9,523 bases of DNA from an uncultured Bacilli bacterium (GTDB lineage: Bacteria > Bacillota_I > Bacilli_A > RF39 > UBA660), in NCBI GenBank assembly GCA_947587565.1, contig CANPYA010000049.1:1-9523 (forward strand). Direction: 5' to 3'. The notes below the pieces were generated by a model. It searched no databases, was not told where the DNA came from, and worked only from the letters and a program-made list of their open reading frames with translations. Both the position numbers and the translations under genes were made by a program. This document shows, piece by piece, positions 1 through 5,540 of the stretch (position 1 is the stretch's first letter; every line of letters starts with the position of its first letter).

Positions 1-24
1 AGCAAATACATCAATTTTTTCCAT
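1..24 (-). CDS. Start of an unidentified gene, cut by the window edge
   Basis: Eight codons are visible, reading MEKIDVFA, before the window ends. The start is supported by an AGGAAGG ribosome binding site about 10 bases upstream. It is also supported by position: the ATG lies one base after the TAA that would end the repaired oxidoreductase gene (26-549). It is therefore very probably the third gene of the TetR operon. Eight residues are not enough to name a family. Confidence 0.55.
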
Positions 25-25
25 A

Positions 26-549
26 TTAAATATTCCTTCCTAACTTATATGCTTCTTCATAATATTTCTTTGGCATCATTGATACTGTTCCTGCACCTTT
101 CGCATATATTCTTGAAAATGCATGTAAGAAAATAAAGTATCAAAGTATTTATCTACTGCCCCATAAGTAAAGTCTTCATCATTATTCCACGCGGTCATGA
201 TTACACCAACTTTTAAATTCTTATTGGTAATTTGCATTGTCTTCGCATAAAAACGATCAATCATCATTTTTAACTGACTACTCACATTGTAATAATAAAC
301 AGGAGAGGCAAAGATTAGGGCATCAGTTTCTAATATTTTATTTAAAATCTCATTTCCTTTATCGCCTTGGATACAATTACCATTCATACCACAAGCATTA
401 CATCCCAGACATGGATGAATATCGGTATGAACTAAATCAATTACTTCGACATCTTTCCCGGTATCTTGTGCCCCTCTTACAAATTCTTTCACTAAGGTAT
501 TTGATGTTCCGTTTTTATGAGGACTACCAGCCAGAACAACTATTTTCAT
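26..549 (-). pseudogene. Flavodoxin-fold NAD(P)H/FMN oxidoreductase with a 3' frameshift
   Basis: Probable cytoplasmic flavoprotein of the NADPH-dependent FMN reductase / flavodoxin-like family, which moves electrons from NAD(P)H to small acceptors such as quinones or electrophiles. The N-terminus MKIVVLAGSPHKNGTSNTL is the FMN phosphate-binding loop (residues 7-19). ASPVYYYNVSSQLKMMIDR (81-99) is the typical second flavin-binding block. C47, C50, C53 and C59 form CX2CX2CX5C, resembling the cluster motif of iron-sulfur flavoproteins. As it stands the frame stops at TGA (76-78) after 157 residues, ending in an unlikely KVQEQYQ tail. From about base 103 the -1 frame continues as AKGAGTVSMMPKKYYEEAYK and stops at TAA (26-28), a normal C-terminus for the family. 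Restoring one G gives 174 residues. The ATG overlaps the TetR stop (ATGA), with GGGAGG just upstream. Flavoprotein family firm; substrate unknown. The break may be a mutation or an assembly error. Confidence 0.85.
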
Positions 550-1163
550 TTAAGACCTCCCAATATCTTCTCTAATCCCATTTTTAACATTTCTTGATCG
601 GTATAAAATTTATATTCCAAATTGGCTTTATTTATTGCTTCTTTCATTTTATCCGTTAAAGATGTATAAGGGTAGATTCCTACTAAAAAAGGCAATATAG
701 TAAATGTGATTTCTTCGGCTTCACTACTTTTGATATGAAAAAATTTACATAAGCATTGTTCTAATAAAGAAATAGATTCTTTAAAGGCTAATTTAAAATT
801 AGTTATACTTTCCACCCGACTATTAGCTTCCATCTCAAACATATTCATTGAAATAAGTTTTAATAAAATTTTCCGTTTTATTAAAGAATCAGTAATTTTA
901 TTTATAAAATCTTTTTTTGATAGTTTTTTATTTTGACTGAGAATATTAGTTAAATCTTCATTCCACTTTAAATACTCTCTTTCAAGTAGCGCTAAAAATA
1001 TTTCTTCTTTCGTTTGAAAATAATTATAAATAGAAGTTCTACCAACACTTATTTCATCGCCAATAAGTTTAATGTTGATATCTTTAAAATCTAACTTTTG
1101 ATATAGTTTTTCACAAGCATTAATAACTTCTTCTTTTCTTTCATCAATGAGTCGCTTTGCCAT
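546..1163 (-). CDS. TetR/AcrR-family transcriptional regulator
   Basis: Cytoplasmic DNA-binding repressor of about 205 residues, the usual size for TetR proteins. The N-terminal HTH lies at about residues 31-51 (IKLIGDEISVGRTSIYNYF), followed by the family-typical TKEEIFLALL helix. The remainder is a helical ligand-binding and dimerisation domain with no recognisable specificity. The open frame extends 10 codons further upstream, but ATG at 1163 is chosen because GGAGGT lies 7 bases before it (1171-1176). It is the first gene of an operon with the flavoprotein: the stop and start codons overlap by four bases (ATGA). A palindrome on its own promoter suggests autorepression, released by a small molecule that the flavoprotein may act on. 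That last point is inference. Confidence 0.9.
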   Translation of the reverse strand: MAKRLIDERKEEVINACEKLYQKLDFKDINIKLIGDEISVGRTSIYNYFQTKEEIFLALLEREYLKWNEDLTNILSQNKKLSKKDFINKITDSLIKRKILLKLISMNMFEMEANSRVESITNFKLAFKESISLLEQCLCKFFHIKSSEAEEITFTILPFLVGIYPYTSLTDKMKEAINKANLEYKFYTDQEMLKMGLEKILGGLK

Positions 1164-1170
1164 TTTGTTA

Positions 1171-1176
1171 ACCTCC
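1171..1176 (-). promoter_or_regulatory. Ribosome binding site fixing the TetR start
   Basis: GGAGGT on the minus strand is followed by 7 bases and ATG at 1163. It lies inside the longer open frame, so it argues for the internal ATG rather than the upstream start at 1193. Confidence 0.8.
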
Positions 1177-1197
1177 AACTGACATACTATCAATACA

Positions 1198-1226
1198 ATA
1201 ATACTATTTTAATGACACAGTGTCAA
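1198..1226 (-). promoter_or_regulatory. Sigma-70 type promoter of the TetR-flavoprotein operon
   Basis: TTGACA (1221-1226) matches the -35 consensus fully. A 17-base spacer follows, then TATTAT (1198-1203) as the -10 box. It lies 35 bases before the TetR ATG, leaving a short leader with the GGAGGT site. This is the best promoter in the window. The -35 box is part of a palindrome (see the operator at 1213-1225). Confidence 0.85.
1213..1225. promoter_or_regulatory. Probable TetR operator overlapping the -35 box
   Basis: TGACACAGTGTCA is a perfect palindrome with 6-base arms around one central base. It overlaps five of the six -35 bases. Size, symmetry and place fit a TetR dimer site that blocks RNA polymerase. 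Binding by the adjacent TetR protein is inferred from proximity. Confidence 0.75.
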
Positions 1227-1249
1227 TATATATTATGCAATTTTAAATT

Positions 1250-1278
1250 AAAAAAATAGCTATTTTAAATTTAGCTAT
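1250..1278 (-). terminator. Rho-independent terminator after the DUF4825 regulator gene
   Basis: On the minus strand ATAGCTA (1272-1278) pairs with TAGCTAT (1256-1262) around a 9-base loop, and the distal arm runs straight into a seven-T run. It lies 17 bases after the stop of the regulator gene at 1296 and separates it from the TetR promoter. The stem is short and AT-rich, but the layout is standard. Confidence 0.7.
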
Positions 1279-1295
1279 CTTAAATCTCATATAAT

Positions 1296-2444
1296 TTAAT
1301 TAACAAAAATTTTTTGAAATATATCTTCGACAAAATTATTATCATTCATTTTGCTTTCTAAATACTTATTGAAATTATTTTTATTAACGCCATCTTCAGT
1401 TATATCTTCAAAATGAGGATACAATTCACTTACTTGTTTTCTACTTACTGTATAGGTATTCCCACTAAAATTAAAAGTAATTGACTCGACATTATCGATT
1501 AAAGCAAATATCGATACAGAGTTATAAACTAGTGCTTTTTCTAAATAATGACTTTCATTAATATACCAATCAGTAATATGATAATCAATCGTAAGCCCTA
1601 AATTTTCCGAATCAATTTCAAATACATATCCATATTCTGCAAGTGGTAAACTATCTATTAAATGACTATCATTACTATTATTACCAACATATTTATTTTT
1701 AAATTTAATTATCGTATCTATTCCTGATTTATCGCGATTAAATGGTGTTAATGGAATATTATCTTCCGTATATATTTTTTTAGAATCCACAATATAATAT
1801 TCATTTTTAGTATTTCTATTTATCCTATATACATTACATAAAGGTGATTCATACAAAATGATATCATCACTTGTTTTAATAAGATAAGAAAAACGTGGCG
1901 GAATTTTATTTAAAACGACATTAGTATAGTCAAGGACAATTAATAAAATAAAACCAAATATAAAATAGATTACCCCTAAAAATAATTTTTTAACTATTTG
2001 ATTCTTTCTTATATTAATAAAACCTAAAGTAGATAATAATAATCCCATTACGGAAAAAATCGCACCCCAACTACTTTCTGTAGGAAAACTAGAAAAAGCC
2101 ACAAAGATTAAAAAGATACCTAAAAGCATCATAAATTTAGCAATTTTACGATCTTTCGCATCAACTAATTTATTGGAATAGTTAAAAGTATCAATAATAT
2201 TTTGTTCTAATTTTTCTTGATATTCTTGTTCTATTACTTTTTCGCCACTAAGTAAATCATTAACTGTTATTTTTAAAATTTTACATAACTCGACCATAAT
2301 AGAGGCATCAGGAAGTCCCTTACCACACTCCCATTTCGATACCGCTTTAGAAGTTATTCCTAATTTCTCTGCCAGTTGTTCTTGGGTTAAATTTTGTTCT
2401 TTTCTTTTATTGGCAATAAATTTACCTATTTTTTCTTGATTCAT
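1296..2444 (-). CDS. XRE-family membrane-bound regulator with outside DUF4825-like domain
   Basis: A one-component regulator of 382 residues. Residues 5-62 are an XRE/Cro-type HTH (core RKEQNLTQEQLAEKLGITS, then KAVSKWE). Three hydrophobic segments follow at about 104-120, 127-146 and 154-172. Three spans place the C-terminal ~200 residues outside the cell. That part carries YVGNNS (252-257), LPLAEYGYVFEI, a Gly-Leu-Thr-x-x-Tyr strand and SIFALIDNVESITFNF (311-326), which I recognise as DUF4825-like. The expected role is to sense an envelope signal and alter DNA binding at the inner face; ligand and targets are unknown. The ATG at 2444 is chosen over an upstream TTG (2462) because AAAGGAG (2453-2459) sits 8 bases before it. 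It follows its paralog (2512-3021) and ends at a terminator. XRE assignment firm, DUF4825 by memory of motifs. Confidence 0.85.
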   Translation of the reverse strand: MNQEKIGKFIANKRKEQNLTQEQLAEKLGITSKAVSKWECGKGLPDASIMVELCKILKITVNDLLSGEKVIEQEYQEKLEQNIIDTFNYSNKLVDAKDRKIAKFMMLLGIFLIFVAFSSFPTESSWGAIFSVMGLLLSTLGFINIRKNQIVKKLFLGVIYFIFGFILLIVLDYTNVVLNKIPPRFSYLIKTSDDIILYESPLCNVYRINRNTKNEYYIVDSKKIYTEDNIPLTPFNRDKSGIDTIIKFKNKYVGNNSNDSHLIDSLPLAEYGYVFEIDSENLGLTIDYHITDWYINESHYLEKALVYNSVSIFALIDNVESITFNFSGNTYTVSRKQVSELYPHFEDITEDGVNKNNFNKYLESKMNDNNFVEDIFQKIFVN

Positions 2445-2466
2445 ATTTCTTGCTCCTTTCAAGACA

Positions 2467-2495
2467 ACTATACAATATTAAGATTAATTTTAACA
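2467..2495 (-). promoter_or_regulatory. Weak promoter candidate of the DUF4825 regulator gene
   Basis: TGTTAA (2490-2495), a 17-base spacer and TATAGT (2467-2472). The -35-like hexamer is poor, but it is kept at the identical offset from the ATG in the paralogous leader, which favours a real element. Confidence 0.4.
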
Positions 2496-2496
2496 C

Positions 2497-2509
2497 CTAC
2501 TATTAGTAG
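2497..2509. promoter_or_regulatory. Candidate operator before the DUF4825 regulator gene
   Basis: CTACTATTAGTAG is a perfect palindrome with 6-base arms and one central base. It is one base upstream of the -35-like TGTTAA and just after the stop of the preceding XRE gene. With a one-base centre it cannot fold as a terminator hairpin, so a protein site is more likely. The matching place in the paralogous leader (3074-3086) is not palindromic. Confidence 0.5.
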
Positions 2510-2511
2510 AG

Positions 2512-3021
2512 TTATATTTTTTTGCTTATATGCTTATATGCATTTCTTTCGATATAGGCTTTCTTCCGATTATTTTCCCAAATACCATAAGTAAAACCAA
2601 TAATCATAAATATATATTGTATTCCATTATCTTTTATAAAACCATAAATTATAAATCCCACAATAACAAACATAGAAAAAGTTAATTCCAAAAAATGCTC
2701 TTTATCCCATTTATCACCATAATATTTTATCTTCTCTTTTAAAGTAAACGAACTATTTTCTAGAGCATTAAATAAATTATTATCGGCTTGTTCTTTAAAT
2801 TCTTCTTCTTTAATTTTTTCACCACTAAAAAAATCATTTAAAGTTATTCCTAAAATACTACATAATTCTTTATACAAAGAGACATCTGGTAAACATCTTC
2901 CATTTTCCCAACGACTTACTGACTTAGCAGTTACTCCTAATTTTTCGGCCAGTTGTTCTTGAGTTAATTTTTGTTCTTTTCTTAACTTAGCAATAAACTT
3001 TCCTATTTTTTCTTGATCCAT
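2512..3021 (-). CDS. XRE-family regulator with two membrane segments
   Basis: A 169-residue paralog of the neighbouring DUF4825 regulator. The XRE HTH spans about residues 5-62 and shares most of its sequence with the neighbour (QEKIGKFIA, LTQEQLAEKLG, ELC.IL.IT, SGEK). A charged linker (70-108) leads to hydrophobic segments at about 111-129 and 134-148. The short tail is cytoplasmic, with no outside sensor domain. The ATG at 3021 is chosen because AAAGGAG (3030-3036) lies 8 bases upstream; the longer frame starts at a TTG. Its gene lies downstream of the metallophosphoesterase and upstream of its paralog, with no terminator seen between them, so the three may be partly co-transcribed. Targets are unknown; autoregulation or control of the paralog is plausible inference. 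Confidence 0.85.
   Translation of the reverse strand: MDQEKIGKFIAKLRKEQKLTQEQLAEKLGVTAKSVSRWENGRCLPDVSLYKELCSILGITLNDFFSGEKIKEEEFKEQADNNLFNALENSSFTLKEKIKYYGDKWDKEHFLELTFSMFVIVGFIIYGFIKDNGIQYIFMIIGFTYGIWENNRKKAYIERNAYKHISKKI
2524..2541. repeat. Short 8-base tandem repeat in the end of a gene
   Basis: GCTTATAT occurs twice in a row, followed by GC, within the last codons of the XRE gene. It is in frame with AYKHISKK and is probably chance in AT-rich DNA. Confidence 0.5.
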
Positions 3022-3100
3022 ATTTCTTACTCCTTTCAAGAACAATTATATAACTACTATAAAATATTAACAGGACATAAAGTGAGAGTTATATTTTTTT
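3021..3100 (-). repeat. Duplicated upstream region, copy B
   Basis: Counterpart of 2444-2523, with the same total length and conserved ends. Here the shared A-run contains the stop codon of the metallophosphoesterase gene (3099-3101). In copy A the equivalent ATATAA provides the stop of the XRE gene. Confidence 0.75.
3045..3072 (-). promoter_or_regulatory. Promoter candidate of the two-segment XRE gene
   Basis: TGTTAA (3067-3072), a 16-base spacer and a perfect TATAAT (3045-3050). The -35 box is weak. The -10 ends 23 bases before the ATG at 3021. Confidence 0.5.
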
Positions 3101-3950
3101 ACTTATTCTTTAACTCTATAACTACTAACTCAGGCCGATTATTAACTCTAAATGGTAAAATACTATTACCAATTCCCCGGCTTACTATCATTTTTGTATT
3201 ACTCATTTCATAAACACCACTAGTATATTTAGGAAACAAACCTTGATTAGGAGCAATTAAACCACCAATAAAAGGTATTCTTATTTGGCCACCATGAGCA
3301 TGACCTGTTAAAACTAAATCAAAACTATTTTTAGCATAAGTTTCTATAAGTTCAGGCCTGTGAGATAATAAGATATTAAATTTATTTTTATCATATTGAA
3401 TAGGAATTAAATTATCTTCTACTATCGTTGAATCATCTCTATATGTATTCAAATTAAAACTTAGATCATCAATACCTATCAAATTTATTTCACTATTATC
3501 TTTTTTAATTACTTCTAATTTGTCATCTAAAATAGTTACTTTATTTTCTTCAAGTTTATCTTTAAACTCAGCATAGTTTTCTATTCTAGCCTCATGATTA
3601 CCAGTAACATAATAAATCGGTGCAATATTATTAATTTTTTTCACAAACGATATAGCAATATCAATATTTGTTTTATAAGCATCTATTAAATCACCAGTTA
3701 TAACTATTATGTTAGGATTAGAATTTTTTATTTCTTTGACTAAATCATTTGTTAATTTTTTGGATTTTGTATTATGAAAATCGGAAATTTGGATAATTTT
3801 AAAACCAACAAAATCCTTTGGAATTTTACTACTTTCCATAGTATAAACACTAATTTGTAAATAATTGTTTTCAAAGTATAGATATAAACCAATAAAAAAC
3901 AGTAAAGTAATACTAATTAAAATAATAATTATTGTTTTTCTTTTTTTCAT
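3099..3950 (-). CDS. Membrane-anchored metallophosphoesterase, YkuE/YaeI-like
   Basis: A calcineurin-fold phosphoesterase of 283 residues with a complete two-metal site: DFH (57-59), GDLID (86-90), GNHE (117-120), SH (196-197) and GHAHGGQ (216-222). Residues 6-27 form one hydrophobic segment after MKKRK, so the catalytic domain most likely lies outside, tethered to the membrane. No cleavage site or twin arginine is evident. The family includes the Bacillus YkuE cell-wall enzyme and YaeI/LpxG-type lipid pyrophosphatases, suggesting a phospho-lipid or wall-polymer substrate; the true substrate cannot be read here. GGAGGT lies 5 bases before the ATG. Its stop lies in the duplicated leader of the XRE gene, 78 bases from that ATG. 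The metal site is intact, so the enzyme should be active. Confidence 0.9.
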   Translation of the reverse strand: MKKRKTIIIILISITLLFFIGLYLYFENNYLQISVYTMESSKIPKDFVGFKIIQISDFHNTKSKKLTNDLVKEIKNSNPNIIVITGDLIDAYKTNIDIAISFVKKINNIAPIYYVTGNHEARIENYAEFKDKLEENKVTILDDKLEVIKKDNSEINLIGIDDLSFNLNTYRDDSTIVEDNLIPIQYDKNKFNILLSHRPELIETYAKNSFDLVLTGHAHGGQIRIPFIGGLIAPNQGLFPKYTSGVYEMSNTKMIVSRGIGNSILPFRVNNRPELVVIELKNK

Positions 3951-4033
3951 AAACTACCTCCATTTCAATAAATATGATTTGTAATCTTTTTTCTTAATAT
4001 TCATTCTTAAATTATATTAATATTTTTAAAAAA

Positions 4034-5112
4034 TTAATTATTAAATTTTTCAATTATTTTTTTTATATCTAATGCACATAACTCTTCAACTTTAACTTCC
4101 GTTTCTTGATATTTACTAGCATTTGATTCAAATAAAATATAGAGATTATCATTTTTAACCATTATTTGTTCTAACATAGGTGGGAATGTTAATTTGATTC
4201 TTTTCATATTTGTAATATCCTTTTTAGAATCATCAAATTTATAAATTTGTAAATGCGAATCATTTTTTTGACCATACGAAGAACTTAAGATAAGGTATTT
4301 ACCATTTTCAGTATTATAAAAAGTCATACCTTGAACTAATATTGGACAGAAATAATTTTTTTTAAACTTTAATTTTATATCATTTTCTTCATAGGTTATT
4401 TGATATTTTTTTATTCTACCTTTGCCCATATTAGAGAAACTTCCAATATATAACATATCATCATCTATACATAAATAAGCAATTTCCTGTTTAGTTTTAT
4501 CATTATAATTTTTTAACCCGGAACTGATATTATTAAATTGATATTTAGGCTCTACATAATTACTATATAAAAATTCGTTTGAATCATAAACATTTAATAC
4601 TCCATCATTATCAGGTATCCATATTAAATTATTTTTTTCATCATATATAATACTACCTACATGAGATGTTGTATTTAACATCACTTTATTAATTATTTTA
4701 CCTTTTCTATTTAAAACATCAACTACTGAACTTTGTTCTTCATTATAATCATAAGCTGTAATTAAAATATTGTTATCTACTATTGCAATTCCTTGTGGAA
4801 TCATATCATTTAAAAACGGCAATTTTATATTAGCACTTTTTAACACTTCAAAGAAATCTGGATATATATTTGCAATATAATTTAAGTTTTTGTTTATTAT
4901 GTTTTCATTATAAAAATTTTCCATATTGTATTCAGTATTTGAATTTTCTAAATTAAGATTATTATTTTCTACTTTTTCGGGTTTTATGTTATTGCTATTT
5001 TTATATTAGAATTAAATTTTTGAGCATAAAATACTAATTGTGTAATTGTAAAAACTACAACAATTAAAGCAAGTGATACTACAAAAATTTTAAATAAATA
5101 CTCTTTTTTCAT
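4034..5112 (-). pseudogene. Secreted or anchored beta-propeller-like protein, split by a one-base frameshift
   Basis: Two frames make one gene. From ATG 5112 (TAGGAAAT before it) comes MKKEYLFKIF and a hydrophobic stretch to residue 30, an export signal or anchor with no lipobox; this frame ends at TAA (4984-4986) after 42 codons. The -1 frame is open from there to 4034. Adding one A to the five-A run (4998-5002) joins them as a 359-residue protein: signal, Asn-rich linker (about 32-63), then repeated short strands. The internal ATG at 4924 has no ribosome binding site or signal, so it is a poor separate start. The long part contains IPQGIAIVDNNILITAYDY, QGMTFY, SSSYGQKNDSHLQIY and PPMLEQI, as in secreted propeller proteins of Gram-positives. 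Function is unknown; a surface binding role is inferred. It is transcribed divergently from the XRE gene at 5250. Confidence 0.75.
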
Positions 5113-5156
5113 ATTTCCTACATATATAAAGCATAAATAAATTGCTTTACAAACTT

Positions 5157-5185
5157 ATTCTATCATTTATTCTATAATTTTTCAA
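5157..5185 (-). promoter_or_regulatory. Promoter of the propeller-protein gene
   Basis: TTGAAA (5180-5185), a 17-base spacer and TAGAAT (5157-5162), each one base from consensus. It lies 44 bases before ATG 5112, leaving room for a normal leader. This supports 5112 rather than 4924 as the gene start. Confidence 0.7.
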
Positions 5186-5195
5186 CCGATATCGG
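5186..5195. promoter_or_regulatory. Candidate operator in the divergent promoter region
   Basis: CCGATATCGG is a perfect 10-base palindrome, a GC-rich spot in AT-rich surroundings. It touches the -35 box of the minus-strand promoter. Its centre lies about 41 bases from the expected start sites of both divergent transcripts. The XRE protein encoded at 5250 is the obvious candidate ligand, by inference. Confidence 0.5.
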
Positions 5196-5219
5196 CGCAT
5201 ATTTTTTAATGATTTAATC

Positions 5220-5225
5220 TATAAT
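5220..5225 (+). promoter_or_regulatory. -10 box of the small XRE gene
   Basis: A perfect TATAAT 24 bases before the ATG at 5250. No acceptable -35 box is found 16-18 bases upstream (GCATAT at 17), so the promoter may be weak or need an activator. Confidence 0.5.
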
Positions 5226-5249
5226 TTAGATTAGAGGAGAAGTAGAAAT

Positions 5250-5492
5250 ATGTTATTTAGAGAAGCAATAAGCAAAAGAATAATCGAGTTATGTGAAAAA
5301 AACAATGTTAGTCCAAATAGATTAGCAGAACTTTCTACAATTCCACCATCTACATTAAGAGCTACTTTAAATAATAATGTTCTTAATCCTAGTGCTACCA
5401 ATATATATAAAATTTGTAAAACTTTTAAAATTTCTATAAAAGATTTTTTTGATAGCGATTTATTTAATGATAAAGACATTGAAGATATTTAA
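5250..5492 (+). CDS. Small XRE-family transcriptional regulator
   Basis: An 80-residue cytoplasmic protein that is almost only an HTH domain (about residues 6-66). The first helix is around FREAISKRIIELCEKNNVS, the turn and recognition helix are at RLAELSTIPPSTLRATLNN, and the end KICKTFKISIKDFFDSDLF is typical for XRE. There is no ligand domain or membrane segment. GAGGAG (5234-5239) lies 10 bases before the ATG. It is the only plus-strand gene in the window, divergent from the propeller-protein gene and convergent with the membrane protein gene at 5518, whose stop is 25 bases away. Proteins of this size act as dimeric repressors or activators; control of the divergent gene through the palindrome at 5186-5195 is inferred. 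Confidence 0.9.
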   Translation: MLFREAISKRIIELCEKNNVSPNRLAELSTIPPSTLRATLNNNVLNPSATNIYKICKTFKISIKDFFDSDLFNDKDIEDI

Positions 5493-5495
5493 TTC

Positions 5496-5540
5496 AGTAA
5501 AAAAAGCAAAAAATTAATTAATCTTTTACTTTTTTATTTT
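5496..5540 (+). terminator. Possible terminator between convergent genes
   Basis: AGTAAAA (5496-5502) can pair with TTTTACT (5524-5530), followed by a T-rich tail on the plus strand. The stem is AT-rich with a long loop containing TTAATTAA, and it overlaps the end of the minus-strand gene (stop at 5518). It may serve the small XRE gene; evidence is weak. Confidence 0.35.

Larger units (their letters stand above)
2444..2523 (-). repeat. Duplicated upstream region, copy A
   Basis: Together with 3021-3100 this forms a pair of homologous leaders. Both start with AAAAAAATATAACTCT, carry TGTTAA at the same offset, and end with TTGAAAGGAG-(C/T)-AAGAAATATG. The distance from the A-run to the ATG is 73 bases in both. 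The middle has diverged. This shows that the XRE genes duplicated along with their promoters. Confidence 0.75.

Noticed and set aside
76..78. TGA as a Trp codon (Mollicutes code) to explain the early stop in the flavoprotein
   Set aside because: Reading through gives a sequence unlike the family with another stop soon after, and TGG serves for Trp while TGA ends the TetR gene in a normal overlap.
237..575. Plus-strand open frame of 112 codons over the flavoprotein gene
   Set aside because: It lies antisense to a clear flavodoxin-fold coding sequence, has no ribosome binding site that I can see and has no recognisable domain.
2497..2509. CTACTATTAGTAG as a terminator hairpin
   Set aside because: A single central base leaves no room for a loop and there is no following T-run in the gene direction.
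2524..2541. GCTTATAT tandem repeat as a phase-variation tract
   Set aside because: There are only two units, at the extreme end of the gene; slippage would change few residues.
2394..2594. Plus-strand open frame of 66 codons, and a similar one at 3013-3213
   Set aside because: Both cover the start regions of the duplicated XRE genes on the other strand. Their similarity to each other follows from the duplication, not from a gene.
4034..4924. Propeller protein as a complete cytoplasmic protein starting at 4924
   Set aside because: No ribosome binding site precedes that ATG, the frame is coding-like further upstream, and promoter plus signal sequence point to 5112.
5231..5479. Minus-strand open frame of 82 codons, hydrophobic
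   Set aside because: It is the antisense shadow of the small XRE gene, which has a good ribosome site and clear HTH; the hydrophobicity comes from reading AT-rich codons backwards.
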